The position numbers and the translations under genes were made by a program. A stretch of DNA of 64,000 nucleotides from Stenogyne calaminthoides. Lineage: Eukaryota > Streptophyta > Magnoliopsida > Lamiales > Lamiaceae. Shown in pieces: positions 1 through 12,149 of the stretch. The stretch spans positions 46,752,889-46,816,888 of the forward strand of contig JBBCBC010000002.1 of the NCBI GenBank assembly GCA_037126765.1. Direction: 5' to 3'. Positions within the stretch are counted from its first letter, which is position 1, and every line of letters starts with the position of its first letter. The notes beneath the pieces are model-generated. The model saw only the letters and a program-made list of their open reading frames with translations. It searched no databases and was not told the DNA's origin.

Positions 1-1785
1 CTTGATAACATGCTCAGTATTGGAAGAACATGTGAAGGAAGTAAAAGTGCCATCGTCATTTGGAACCTTCTGTGTCAGTTGTCTTCAGAATGCTTAGATT
101 TAGAATCTTCTGGTTGCTCCTTGTATTTTGATCCAACTGTTCAAGAACTCCGAAGGCAAGCAGCAACATCTTATTTCAATTGCATTTTTGAGACATCTAA
201 AGAAACAGTTGTGTATGAACTTCCAATTAGAAGAAATCCATCTTCACCTGCTATTCGTTCGTCAAGAATAGATGGAATCGAGGCTGCCTTTAGTGGATTT
301 CAGGAAAGGTTGATCAGGTCCATGTCAGATGCATCATATGAAGTCCGACTTGCCTCATTGAAATGGCTTTTTGGGTTGCTTAAGAGAGGGGAGTCATCAG
401 GTAATAATAGTGGAGATCAGTTGTTTTCTGAGGCTATGGAAATATGCTCCACTAATATCAATCTTCAATATGCACTTGTGAACCTTCTGGATTCAGAGAA
501 ACATCATACATGCTTGCGTTACCTTCTGAAAATTCTTTACACTTGGAACTCACTTGGATTTCAAGACAACCAAGAAAGCTCAGAGGTAAGATATGTTCGT
601 GATATGGACTGCCAGTTGATATTCCAGTTATGGAACAAGTTGGTTTCCCTGTTCAAGACCACAAGGCATGCAAAGACTCGACAAACGCTACTCTGCTGCT
701 TAGGCATGTGTGCTGAGAAAATATCAAACTTGTGTATGAGCCATTTTTCTTCCGAGTTCATCCCAAGTGAAATGTTTTCTCATTTCTTTGATGCATTAGG
801 TTATTTTGTGGATCTGATAGAACAAAACAGCGAAGCATCACAGCCTGTGAATATGAGAAAGGCAGCTGCAGAATCAATGATAGCATCTCGCATACTGTTT
901 CATTCTGAGGCTCTTGGGTTTTTGGTTTCTGGAGGAACCATCTCTTCTCAAGGGGCTATCAGAATATATGCTCATAAGGTACTGGATCTATGGTTTGCAG
1001 GCATAAAGCTTCTAGAAGATGAAGATGATGGCCTCAGGAAAAGGCATGCATTGGATGTCCAAAAGTGTTTTCCATCCAGAAAACCCGAGAAAAGCTCTCC
1101 AGCTGCTATGTCTACGAACCAAGTTGAGAAAGTGATAGAACTATGCTTTGACCATCTCTCTAGAGTATTTGGCGACTGGATAGATTATTTGGATTATCTT
1201 TGCTGTTGGGTGTTTAATGCTGGAAAAAATGCAAACTACAATGCATCAGAAAATGATCTTGTTAAGCGTGTTTTTGATAAGGAGATTGATAACCATCATG
1301 AAGAAAGGCTGCTAATCTGTCAGTTATGTTGTTCCCACTTGGAAACAGTTCTTATTTCAAAGTCTAGGGCAGGGGACTCATGGATCAAGAGTGGGATCAG
1401 GGATCTGTTACATAAATGGAAAACCAGATTTCTTGAACAGTTAGTATCATTCACTAGCAATCATATTGGGAAGAGAGAGAGTGATGATTGGATTGGTGGA
1501 GTTGGTAATCACAAGGACACGTTTCTACCACTCTACGCAAATTTATGCGCGTTTTATGCCTTGTCCAGTTGCATCTTGAAAGAGGAATCCGAGAACAGCA
1601 TACAAATGCTCTCTGAAGTTTCTGCACTAGGAGAATCTATCAGTCCCTTTCTTCGAAACCCTTTGATCTCCAACCTTTATTTGATGGTTGTTGAGTCCCA
1701 TGAGAGATACACAGGTGAAACTGCAGAAGATTCGACCCTGAAGTCCACTTGGGGTGAATTTAATCCTTATTTTTTACTTGGGTGA
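1..1785 (+). CDS. THADA/Trm732-like HEAT-repeat protein, C-terminal part
   Basis: The frame is open from the left edge (Leu-Asp-Asn before the first Met at 10) to a TGA at 1783-1785, so this is the 3' end of a gene that starts outside the window. The roughly 594 visible residues are alpha-helical in character and lack membrane segments. They resemble the C-terminal portion of plant THADA homologs (DUF2428 family); recognisable blocks are 'ASYEVRLASLKWLFGLL' near residue 115 and 'FQLWNKLVSLFKTTRHAKTR' near 205, and the protein ends 'WGEFNPYFLLG'. Family knowledge: the yeast relative Trm732 partners the methyltransferase Trm7 in 2'-O-methylation of the tRNA anticodon loop; the plant role is less clear. 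No stop or frameshift is seen and the gene looks intact here. The identification rests on remembered similarity. Confidence 0.8.
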   Translation, partial: LDNMLSIGRTCEGSKSAIVIWNLLCQLSSECLDLESSGCSLYFDPTVQELRRQAATSYFNCIFETSKETVVYELPIRRNPSSPAIRSSRIDGIEAAFSGFQERLIRSMSDASYEVRLASLKWLFGLLKRGESSGNNSGDQLFSEAMEICSTNINLQYALVNLLDSEKHHTCLRYLLKILYTWNSLGFQDNQESSEVRYVRDMDCQLIFQLWNKLVSLFKTTRHAKTRQTLLCCLGMCAEKISNLCMSHFSSEFIPSEMFSHFFDALGYFVDLIEQNSEASQPVNMRKAAAESMIASRILFHSEALGFLVSGGTISSQGAIRIYAHKVLDLWFAGIKLLEDEDDGLRKRHALDVQKCFPSRKPEKSSPAAMSTNQVEKVIELCFDHLSRVFGDWIDYLDYLCCWVFNAGKNANYNASENDLVKRVFDKEIDNHHEERLLICQLCCSHLETVLISKSRAGDSWIKSGIRDLLHKWKTRFLEQLVSFTSNHIGKRESDDWIGGVGNHKDTFLPLYANLCAFYALSSCILKEESENSIQMLSEVSALGESISPFLRNPLISNLYLMVVESHERYTGETAEDSTLKSTWGEFNPYFLLG

Positions 1786-2782
1786 AGACATTATTTTTGT
1801 GACATATTGTACTACCTAGCTAGCTGCTGATTTTGGGATGATAGTTGTGAACATTCCCATGAGGTTTGTATACAATTCTAGTTTTATACATGTCTTCAGA
1901 TTTAGAGAAGCTCTGTATTCAAGTAGCTCTATCTGCTTGCATGATCTGTGAAAGTGATTCACAGTTCTGAACCGTTTTTTGATGCAACTAATTATCAGGT
2001 CCTGTTAAAGGATGCTTGGAATGATCCTAATCTCGTTTTAGTATTTTTCTCGTCTCCCTTAAGTTTACAATCCAGGAAACATTGCAAGGTTGAAAAAGGC
2101 ATTGTTCATGCTATATTAGAGATGCTACACTGTAGCATCCACTGTTTATTTATGCAGATCACACATACACCTAGTTTTATCCTGCAGGGGTATAAAATAG
2201 GTTCGAACTCGACTTTATTAGAACTTGAAGTTTTGAAATTTGAATCAACTTAATCGAATTTTAAAGTTTTTAGTTCAAGCTCTACTTGCTAATTTACATA
2301 ACATTAGTTAATAAGAAGCACATCAACGATGAAATAGTAAGCTTGATTTAGCTCATGAGTCTATTATTGAACTTAACCCCGACTCATTAGTTAATAAGTA
2401 GCACATCAATGAACTTGCTTTTAGCTCATGAGTTTATTATTTAACTTAACATCGACTTATACTCCAAGTAGCTCATAAACTAATTTCACCTCGCCTATTA
2501 CACCGTTATGTGCATATAAAATATTGAAATTTCATTGCGTATGCTAGTTTTGAGATTTTCCAATGTGAGTAGAATGTTGCATGTCTTTGTTCTAGTTTGA
2601 AATTTAAAATTCGAATTTCAAAATCCATCATCTTTATTCACTCTTGCACAATTAATTTGGCATATGATTTTTCCAATAATAATACTCCTTCCATACCGTC
2701 CCATAAAAAAAAGTCTGCTTTCTATTTTCATCGTCCCACAAAAATAAATCAATTACTACATTTAAAATATCGTTAAGATTTT
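1786..2782. other. intergenic: THADA-like 3' UTR and AT-rich spacer with an 83-bp tandem duplication
   Basis: The first few hundred bases are presumably the 3' UTR of the upstream gene. An ~83-bp unit starting CATTAGTTAATAAG occurs twice in tandem at 2302-2384 and 2385-2465 with several differences. Around 2690-2760 there is a short stretch resembling the degenerate end of a Stowaway-type MITE (ACTCCTTCCATACCGTCCC). No gene is seen. Confidence 0.6.
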
Positions 2783-5700
2783 TCAGGCCACGTCTCCTCC
2801 GCTACCATCATCTTCTCCACCACCATCATGGTCCTCTTCCTCGTCCTATTTTAACAATAAATAGTCATAAAGGAAGTAAAAGAGTAATCATAAAGCTACA
2901 TGTAAGTAACAAAATTACACCCAAACCTCGGAAACAGGCAAACACGCATGTCATGATTTGGCTATACTTAGTAATAGCATGAATTCATCTATCAACTTCA
3001 AACCAAATGAATACGAGATACAAACAGGTTTTGATACAGCAAAAACATATGTTTTTAAGAATCCTGCAAACAGATCCATGAAAAATAATGAAAACTAACA
3101 GGAAAAAATGCATCTAGCCAAAAATTAGAAAGGAAAAAAAAAAAGGAAAAGAACATACAATAATGTAGATTTATAGGAGCACAGAGAAATTATTTTTCAT
3201 GTTGGATAAGATGAAATGAAAATCAACAATAAGCAGGCATGAGCAAAAGAATAGAATAGGAGAATCAGGAAATTCAAAGTTCCATCAAACATTAAACTTG
3301 ATAAAACGAAACATTTAAAGAAGTTTCATGCAAAATAGGGTAAAGATTTAGTACCTCGTCGTCTTCAGTATCATCATATTCATCCGCTGCCCGCAGTCAT
3401 AAGCACTCAGGTAAGAGAAATAGAAAAGTGTACAACACTCCAATAAAAGGAAAAAATTGTAAATGCTTTACATTATTAAGGTTTTCGACTGGGTTTGGCC
3501 AAATCTCCTCCTTGATAATTTTAGCAACCTGCAGTTACAAAAAACCATCAGGTCACCTACATAAAGTGAATACTATTTACCTTTTCCTGTTAATATTTAA
3601 AAAAGAAAGCATTTAAAGCATAACATAACACATCAATGTGGCAATGGTATGAAAAGGTGCAAGAGTACAGCGCCTATTTACCTTATCTTGATTCATTTCC
3701 ACCAGGGGGTCTTCGAACCAATTAAAAAAGCTGCATTCATGAAAATGTCATTGAGTTAGAATGATGAAATCGAAGCTCTTCTTGTATATTTTCAAAATAT
3801 CTTCAGATACTACGAGCAGTCAAAACAATAAGAATTGTAAGACCTCTGCCAAGGTAAGGGCCGTTTGTTTCCACTTGTATTATTGTTTCTTTCACCCAAG
3901 GGCCCCTGGACATATAGATTAGACGCCATAATAGTTTAGGGAATAGAAAAAAAATCGCAAAGAAAGAACGGAAGTTAATGGTGCTTATATTGACAAGGAA
4001 TAAAGGTGTGACTGTTTACCTTGCCCTGCTTCCACAGAATGCCAGTACCAACTGACTTCAGAGTTCCACCATCAGAGAATTTGATGGTCTTTGTTAGTTT
4101 AGTGTTCTCAAAATAAGGGTTGGGCTTGAAAGTCTGGTAGTTCGCAATGAAGATGACATCATTTATCATTAGTATTCAAAATGAGTTTAAACGATTTAAA
4201 TGAAGAAAAACTGTAGGAAAAACAACTTTTTGACCAAAAAAGAGTTGGAAAACATACAAACGTGATGCAATAACCCTTTCTGGGATCTGGGAAGTCCTCC
4301 ACTTCAACAGAATCCAGATAGCCAAAAATCTAGATCAACCAAAATATGCAGGATTTGGAATGTGGACAAAAAACCTTGAATGAAGTTTCTGTAGGTATAT
4401 TCCTAACTGAATTCTTAAGTTAAAATAGATTTTATTTGATATCAAACCTTTTGGTCGTTATCTGTCAGCATATTTTCAAGCACAGGGTGATACAAGAACT
4501 GCAACAAAATTACATAACAATGGGAATATTATAAGATGAATATAGAAACAATTGCAATTCATGGAAAGACCAAAAGCGGATTTTTCACTCACTGTAGTTA
4601 ACCAGAAATCCGGTATACAGCTTATAATCTGGTTTCTTTTTGCATAAACTGGCTCTCTTTTCTCTTTGTATTTCTGTTCAACTTTCATTATCTTTTCGCG
4701 AGCTTCTGCATTGACCTGCACAAAGTCGGTCAATTGGATCTTCAAAAACATAGTAATATCTTATATTTGTTGTAATAAGAAAATGTTTGAAATAATGATA
4801 CAGATCCTTGTGTCCTATATACGTGTTTATTCCATTCAATTAGTGATAATGAAATCACAGTACGTGATCTTTAGCAATAAAAAATATTTCAATTTGCTTA
4901 TTTTTAGATGAGTAACATCATGCATCGAGCAAGTAAGAAATGTAAACACCATTATAAGCAAAAGAATAACATTCAACATTGCGATACCATTAGACGAAAA
5001 ATTGTCACATTTACCAATCAATGATCTCATCAAGTATGTAATTTCTGATTATTAGTACAACACAAAGATTAATTTTATTTTTTATAATATTTGCATGCAT
5101 CCTTAAAACTGTGTTGGTGTCTTAAAAAGAAAAGGTTAAAAAGGTAAAAGCAGAAAAACAGTTACAGCAATAATATAGACATTTTTTCCCACATTAATGT
5201 GCTCATAAAATCGTTAGTACAATAAACACTGCATCCGTTTTCCCCACAGTTACCAGCACGCCACGTGGTAAAAACCGAATATTTCCTTAAGAGGCCTTTT
5301 TGGCCGTATTATCATGACAAACAAATTAAAATAACGGTAACTAACTAACTAACTAATCTGATCAAAACCACGTGAAGCCAATTCACATTAACACACTGGA
5401 TAACGGTAACTAAATAATCTGATAAAAAAATGTGACGTTACAAACTAATCTTTATGCCTTCATTTTCAAGTAAACCAAAGTTCCTATCTAATTTGACCAT
5501 CTATTCTTGATTACCATTTTCAAGTTACTTGTCTAATACTCCCACACCATGGCTTAGTTTCAAAGTTCATTTCCCATGATAACTATCAAACACAGACTAT
5601 TTCTAGACGAATGGCCAACCAAATTGAGATCAAGAGATATATGATAAAGCACAAGTATAAATAGTAATTATTTTATACTACATGAAAGTACCATTCAAGT

Positions 5701-6289
5701 TTTGGCAATGCCCGAACAATATAGAGCTTAAAAAAAGAATGAAAAATCAAAAAGGGATCAGTGATAAGTTTCCACATACGATTTGGTTAACCACATTGAT
5801 TCATAACTTAAAACAAAAAGGAAGAAGATATCCAATAATTTTTAAAAATCCACCATTAACCCTAAAAGGGCTGATGACAAGAAAACCACTCAAAGACCCC
5901 CTTGTTTCTTCATACAGTTAAAATTCAAATCAGTTAACCACATTGACAATCAACAAAAATGGTGAACTCAATAACAATCAAAGCAAACAAACAAACTTGA
6001 TTCGATCACACCTCCAAAAACAACTCACTGTCCATCAAAGCAGCACACAACAAAAATCAACAATTCAAGATCATAAAGAGAACCAAAGCTATCCAGTCCA
6101 CGACCAAAATCAATGAAGTATAAAAAATCGAAATGCAAGAGCGTTAAATAAATCAAAACAAAATTAAATAATTAGGGCAAGACCTTCTCTAGCTCAGCTT
6201 GTACTTCTTGCAGCTTGTCGATAGCCTGGTAGATTTCATCATGATCAGAATCCTCCGCCGCCGCAGTCCTTGCTTTCTTAGCCGGCCAT
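2783..6289 (-). pseudogene. NAP1-related histone chaperone (NRP/SET type), copy 1, probably non-functional
   Basis: This is a multi-exon minus-strand gene of the NAP/SET histone chaperone family. Exons as read: 6184-6289, 4593-4715, 4448-4498, 4262-4329, 4020-4133, 3844-3905, 3682-3730, 3472-3528, 3355-3386 and 2783-2845. Recognisable NAP core pieces are 'RNQIISCIPDFWLTT' (exon 2), 'NPYFENTKLTKTIKFSDGG' (exon 5), 'SFFNWFEDP' (exons 6/7) and an acidic Asp/Glu/Gly tail (exon 10). Three lesions are visible. The start region reads ATG GCC GGC TAA: an extra base relative to copy 2 puts the ATG out of frame with the Lys-Lys-Ala-Arg coding stretch, and no other in-frame ATG occurs before exon 2. The acceptor of exon 9 is CGG where copy 2 has CAG. 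The exon 4/5 junction does not join in phase with the donor I can see. The family moves H2A/H2B and histone H3/H4 in the nucleus; this copy is unlikely to make a full protein unless the lesions are sequence errors. Confidence 0.8.
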
Positions 6290-7288
6290 TTCCCCAAAGT
6301 AGCTCAAACCCTAGTACGCGTATCAATGGCGCCGTCTCGCTCAGGCGCTGCATATGAGGCAATTTTGGCCAAAAAGCAGAGAAAACATTGGAAAAGTGTC
6401 AGGGCATGGCGGTCCACGTGTCGAGCGTAGAGGCGCACACAGTGGCAGCAAAAACAGCAGTCTTCCTACGTCTGCAGCCAATGCGGAGTCATGCAACCCG
6501 GTGGCGCCGCCAGCCTGGACTGGAATCCACCAGATTGGTGCATATTTTTTATGCTTTTTTCCTTTTAAATTTTTTCGCCAGGAGTTTTATATTAGCCCCA
6601 TCAAGAAATTGGATGCTGACGGGCCGGGCTCCCTCCTTCAGAAGGTTGTAATGGGCTTTTCTTTTATTTGAAAGATGAATATCTATTTTTAGTGTTCATA
6701 CTTCATTTATTTTACTTATTGTATTGTAAAAGTATTGTAAATATTTGCAATTTTTTTTTTGAGCGCTATAAATATTTGCAATTAAATGACAAGGAATGCA
6801 ACTGTTATAAATTTACTTATATCTATATCTATATATATTATATAAATGGATAGGGTAGTGATGGATGAGAATATTTTTTGAATGAAAAATATAAAATATG
6901 TATTTTTTATTTTTTTTCCTTATTATAATGGGTATAAACTTTTTTTTTTTTCTTTTATAAAATGGAATATATTTGCCCTTCTTCACCCATATAAAATTAT
7001 GGCTCCCGACACCTATATTACCTACTAACTCCATTCAGACACAAGGTAAGTTTGACCAAAATACAAGGGCATAAAATTTAATAAACATAGCATGATAAAA
7101 TGAACCTCTTCCATAATAATAATTAATGGATGAAGCACCCATTGTGTAATTAAAGTACCAATAAACAAAAGAAAAAATGGGAAAACAAAGCGATTTTTTA
7201 ATTTTCAAGCTATAGTAACTTTTATTTTTTAATCTGTGTAAAAAGACTTATAAATTTGGGACAAACATGGTATAATAATAAATATAAT
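6290..7288. other. promoter region of NAP1-related copy 1 and AT-rich spacer
   Basis: 6300-6560 aligns with the upstream region of copy 2 (10960-11260) and includes a shared CACGTG G-box at 6415-6420. The TATA-bearing segment of copy 2 is absent here. Beyond about 6650 the sequence is AT-rich with poly-T runs and shows no gene. Confidence 0.6.
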
Positions 7289-7566
7289 ACTCCCTCCGTC
7301 CTGATTTTAATTGGGCATATACTATAGACACGGAGATTAAGAGAAAAATGAGAAATAATAGTATTAAATGATATAAAGTGGATAAAGTGAATTTAGTGGA
7401 GGGGTATTATTAGTGTTAAATGGATTTGATGGAGAAAAATAATAATATTAAATAGTATTGAAAGTTGTTTTATTTTCTTTTTAAAAAATGACCAAACAAA
7501 TTAAAAAGGACTATTTACGAAAAGTGATCAATCAAAATCAAGGCGTGTGAGTAACATATTGGAGTA
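7289..7566. mobile_element. degenerate Stowaway-like MITE
   Basis: The left end reads TACTCCCTCCGTCCTGATTT, the typical terminus of plant Stowaway (Tc1/Mariner) MITEs, preceded by TA. The right end is decayed: TTGGAGTACTA near 7560 is a poor match to the inverted terminus. It has no coding capacity. The call rests mainly on the left end. Confidence 0.5.
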
Positions 7567-7879
7567 CTATTTATACACACTTAATTTTCATAAAATTTCT
7601 CCCGTCATAATATAATATTACATTCTCTGCTCTTACACTTTTGGTTTATGCCACATTATTATTAGAGAACTGTATAAATGAATATTTTTTATGGATAAAG
7701 AGAACTATATAAATAAATTAATTTCCCACATCTCTATATATTCTAGTCCAAAGGACAACTCAATCCACAAGTGATGAAGAGTATTATAGAACTATATAAA
7801 TGAAATACTTTCATATTTTTTTTACAAGTTCGGACTTTTAGATGAGATGAAATTCTTTCAATTATTCGACTTCTCTATG

Positions 7880-8905
7880 ACGATGTTTCTAAAAAACAAC
7901 AAAGGTAATAGTAGGCTGATTCTTGGGCTTCAATGATGCACAAACCTTTCGAATAGCATCGAGTTCATGAAGCAAATGAAATGTTGGAACTTGATAAAAT
8001 TGTATGATGACGTTTCTGAACCACCACAAAGGTTACAGTAGGCTGATAGTTGCACAAGCCTTTCTAATCGCATCAACTTCACGAAGCAAAGGAAATGTTG
8101 GAACTTGATAGAATTGTAAATGTTTCTGAACCAAATGTTGGAACTTAATCAAAGAACTTGATAGAATGATGATGATGTTTCTGAACCACCAATGATGCAT
8201 AAGCCTTTCTAATCGCATCAACTTCATGAAGCAAAGGAAATGTTGGAACTTGATAGAATTGTATGATGATGTTTCTGAACCACCAATGATGCACAAGCCT
8301 TTCTAATCGCATCAACTTCATGAAGCAAAGGAAATGTTGGAACTTGATAGAATTGTATGATGATGTTTCTGAACCACCAATGATGCACAAGCCTTTCTAA
8401 TCGCATCAACTTCATGAAGCAAAGGAAATGTTGGAACTTGATGATGTTTTGTATGATGATGTTTCTAATTGAACCACCAATGATGGAACTTAATAGAATT
8501 GCAAGCGTTTTCTAAGTTGGGCTCCAATGATAACAAAACTTCTGAATAGCATCGGCTTCATGAAGCAAAAGAAATGTTGGAACTTGATAGAATTGTATGA
8601 TGATGTTTCTGAACCACCACAAAGGTTACAATGATGCGCAAGCCTTTCTGATAGTATCGACTTTATGAAGCAAAAGAAATGTTGAAACTTGATAGAATTG
8701 TATGATGACGTTTCTGAACCACCACAAAGGTTACAATGATGAGCAAGCCTTTCTGATAGCATCAACTTCATGAAGCAAAGGAAATGTTGAAACTTGATAG
8801 AATTGTATGATGACGTTTCTGAACCTCCACAAAGGTCACAATGCTGCACAAGCCTTTCTAATAGCACCGACTTCATGAAGCAAAGGATATGGTGGAACTT
8901 TGAAG
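7880..8905. repeat. minisatellite, ~94-105 bp unit, about nine copies
   Basis: The word GAAGCAAAGGAAATGTTG recurs with small changes near 7969, 8083, 8228, 8322, 8416, 8562, 8667, 8772 and 8877. Spacing is mostly 94 or about 105 bp; the difference is a short CACAAAGGTTA segment present in some units. Each unit also carries GATGATGTTTCTGAACCACC and GCACAAGCCTTTCTAAT. The array lies between the two NAP1-related copies and stops about 100 bp before the 3' end of copy 2. Long open frames on the minus strand (up to 180 codons) arise because the repeat lacks stops in those frames. Confidence 0.85.
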
Positions 8906-8997
8906 AAGGAAGATAGAAACAAAATGGGGGATAAGGGTACTTTGGAAAATTTAATGTTATCCTACACCTAAGGGTACTGCTTAGGGGACAATTAAAT

Positions 8998-10952
8998 TCA
9001 GGCAGCATATCCTCCGCTACTATCACCATCATAGTCCTCTTCCTCTTCCTATTTTAACAATAAATAGTCATAAAGGAGGTAAAAGAGTAATCATAAAACT
9101 AGATATAAGTGACAAAATTACACCCAAACCTCGGAAGCAGGCAAATACGCATGTCATGATTTAGCTATACTTAGCATACTACGCATGAATTTGTCTATCA
9201 AAATTAAACCAAATGAATACAAGATACAAACAGGTTTTGATACATCAAATATATGTTTTCAAGTTTTTAAGAAAATGATGCTATATATGTTCAAGATTAA
9301 AAGAATCCTGCAAACAGATCCATGAAAAGGAACGAAAACTAACAGGAAAAATGCATCTAGCCAAAAATTAGAAAAAGAGAATATAAAATGGAAAGGAAGG
9401 AAAAAGAACAGACATGATGTAGATTTATAGGAGCACAGAGAAATTATGTTTCATGTTGGATAAGATGAAATGAAAACAAACAATAAGCAGGCATGATCAA
9501 AAGAATAGAATAGGAGAACCAGGAAATTCAAAGTTCCACCAAAAATTAAACTTGATAAAACAAAACATCTACAGAAGTTTCATGCAAAATAGGATTAAGA
9601 TTTTGGTACCTAGTCGTCTTCAGTATCATCATATATTCATATTCATCCTCTGCCTGCAAGTCATAAGCACTCAGCTAAGAGAAATAGGAAAGTGTACAAC
9701 ACTCCAATATAAGGAAAATTGTAAATGCATTACATTATTAAGGTTTTCGATTGGGTTTGGCCAAACATCCTCCTTGATAAATTTAGCAACCTGCAGTTAA
9801 ATAGGTAAAAGCAGAAAAAAAGTTACGGCAATAATATTGACACGAAGTTCCCACATTAATGTGCTCATAGAATCGTTATTACTATAAACATTGCATTCGT
9901 TTTCCCCACAGTTACCAGCACGCCACGTGGTAAAAACCGAATAGTTCCTTGAAGAGGCCTTTTTGGCCATATTATCATGACAAACAAATTCAAATTAACG
10001 GTAACTAACTAACTAACTAATCTGATAAAAGCCGCGTGTCGCCAAATCACATTAACACATTGAATAGCGATAACTAAATAATCTGATAAAAAAATGTGAA
10101 GTAACTAATCTTCATGCCTTCATTTTCATGTAAACCAAAGTTCCTCTCTAATTTGACCATCTATTCTTGATTACCATTTTCAAGTTACTTGTCTAATACT
10201 CCCACACCATGGCTTAGTTTCAAAGTTCACTTCACATGATAACTAACAAACACAGACAATTTCTAGATGAATGGCCAACTAAATTGAGATCAAGAGATAT
10301 TCAAGAGATATATTATCAATCAAAAATATGAAGTTATCATTTTATACTATATGAAATTACCATTCAAGTTTTGGCAATGCCTGAACAATACAGAGCTTAA
10401 AAAAAATGAAAAATCAAATAGGGATCAGTGATAAGTTTTCACATTTGATTTGATTAACCACATTGATTCATAACTTTAAACAAAAAGAAAACTTCGAATA
10501 ATATTTAAAAATCCCACTAACCCTAAAAAAACCTCTCAAAGATCCCTTGTTACTTCATACGGTTAAAATTCAAATCAGTCAACCACATTGACAATCAACA
10601 AAAATTGTGTACTCAATAACAAATCAAAGCACACAAGCAAACTTGATTCGGATCACGCCCCAAAAACAACTCACTTTCCATTAAACCACACAACAAAATA
10701 AAAAACATCATCATCATCATCATCATCATAAAAAGGAACCAACTTTATCCAGTTCACAACCAAAATCAATGAAGTATAAAAAATCGAAATGCAAGAGCTT
10801 TAAATAAATCAAATCGAATCAAAATTAAATAATTGGTGCAAGACCTTCTCCAGCTCTGCTTGTACTTGGTGCAGCTTGTCGAAGGCCTGGTAGACTTCAT
10901 CACCAACATCAGAATCCTCCGCCGCCGCAGGCCTTGCTTTCTTAGCCACCAT
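8998..10952 (-). pseudogene. NAP1-related histone chaperone, copy 2, internal exons deleted
   Basis: This tandem paralog of the 2783-6289 gene has an intact first exon (10845-10952) starting MVAKKARPAAAEDSD and a good GT donor. The counterpart of exon 8 is at about 9731-9788, of exon 9 at 9608-9655, and the last exon runs about 9060 down to a stop at 8998-9000. Sequence matching copy 1 from about 3540 to 5143, with exons 2-7 and the whole NAP core, is absent; intron 1 is joined directly to intron 7 near 9795-9805. Exon 9 also has 8 extra bases relative to copy 1, and a GAG codon has become TAG at its 3' edge. A spliced product could therefore encode only the N-terminal dimerisation-helix start plus a scrambled tail. 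Its acceptor before exon 9 (CAG) is intact, unlike copy 1. Confidence 0.85.
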
Positions 10953-11007
10953 GCCCCCAAAAACCTCTCAAACCCTAGTACGGGTATCAATGACGCCGTC
11001 CCGCTCA

Positions 11008-11016
11008 CATATATAG
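11008..11016 (-). promoter_or_regulatory. TATA box of NAP1-related copy 2
   Basis: The minus strand reads GCTATATATG about 56 bp upstream of the ATG at 10952. The surrounding sequence aligns with the copy 1 upstream region, where about 17 bp containing this box are missing. Confidence 0.6.
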
Positions 11017-11094
11017 CAGCGAGGGCGCTGCGGATGAGGCAAATTTGGAAAAAATGCAGAGAAAACATTGGACAAGTGTCAGGGTATGGCGCTC

Positions 11095-11100
11095 CACGTG
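11095..11100. promoter_or_regulatory. G-box (CACGTG) upstream of NAP1-related copy 2
   Basis: A palindromic CACGTG lies about 80 bp upstream of the TATA box. It is conserved at the same place in copy 1 (6415-6420). G-boxes bind plant bZIP and bHLH factors. A CCAAT box (AGCCAATCAGGAG) follows near 11155. Confidence 0.45.
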
Positions 11101-11229
11101 TCGAGCGCAGAGGTGCACAGCGTGGCAGAGAATACAGCAGTAGTCCAGCGTATTCAGCCAATCAGGAGCCATACACCCCGCTGAGGTGGGAGTGGGACCC
11201 GGTGGCTCAGGCCGCGCGGCGAGCCTGAA

Positions 11230-11278
11230 ATCCAATTATCCAGGAGAATGGCGCATATTAATGGAGAAGCGTTGCTTC

Positions 11279-11312
<34 letters not shown>

Positions 11313-11861
11313 GCCCAATTAGTAGGTATCAGTGTGTGTTTGGCCCATAAACAAGTTGGATCATGCATGTGCTCATCCGAGGCCCGCCTTGGGAAGGCTG
11401 TAATGGGCTTCTTTTACATTGTCTTTTAAATGGGTATTTATTATAAATAAAACTATAAAAATGTTACACAATTAATTAATTAATTAATATTGTTACGTAT
11501 ACACATATAAGTTAAGTTATAATTATATTTTAGTATTTTTTCTAGAAAAATATTGTTACATATGCATATAAATTATAATTATATTTTAATCTTTTATGTA
11601 GAAATAACAATGTATAAATGATGGTATAAAATATAAATGATATATCAATATATATAACATAAATAAAAAGAAAGGAGATAGGTAAGGTAATCTAGTTCTT
11701 ATGTTATGAAGCTGAAACAATGTTTTACGAGGCGTTAATTGGACTGTCATTTTTGTAACAATTGTTATCCGCTAATATATAATGTGTGTAAAATAGGACT
11801 TTTTTTTTCTTTAGCGCAAAGTACTAATTTTTTTTTTTTTTATGGAAAACGAACTCGAATG
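11230..11861. other. AT-rich spacer with a ~28-T tract, no gene seen
   Basis: A run of about 28 T occupies 11279-11307. The rest is AT-rich intergenic sequence running up to the target site of the hAT-like element. No convincing coding or RNA gene is visible. Confidence 0.5.
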
Positions 11862-12149
11862 CAATGTTTTCATAACCGAACCGGTGATCGAACCGGACAG
11901 ACCACCGGTCAGTGGTTCAACCGGTCGGACCGGTTCAACCGTCGGTTCAACCGTTGAAATGATTTCTGCCTAATTTTTTTCAACATTTCTTATATTTAGT
12001 TAAAAAATAAAATAAATATACACCTACAAAAATTTAAACATATATCTTACAACTTTTCATATTTAAGAAAACACAATAGAGTCATGGTCATAATAAAAAA
12101 ACAACACAATAATATGAGAGAAAGTAACTTAAAAGGAAAGGTGAACCTT

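Noticed and set aside
8490..9032. 180-codon minus-strand ORF
   Set aside because: It lies in the ~100-bp minisatellite. The repeated protein-like pattern is a translation of the repeat, which lacks stops in that frame.
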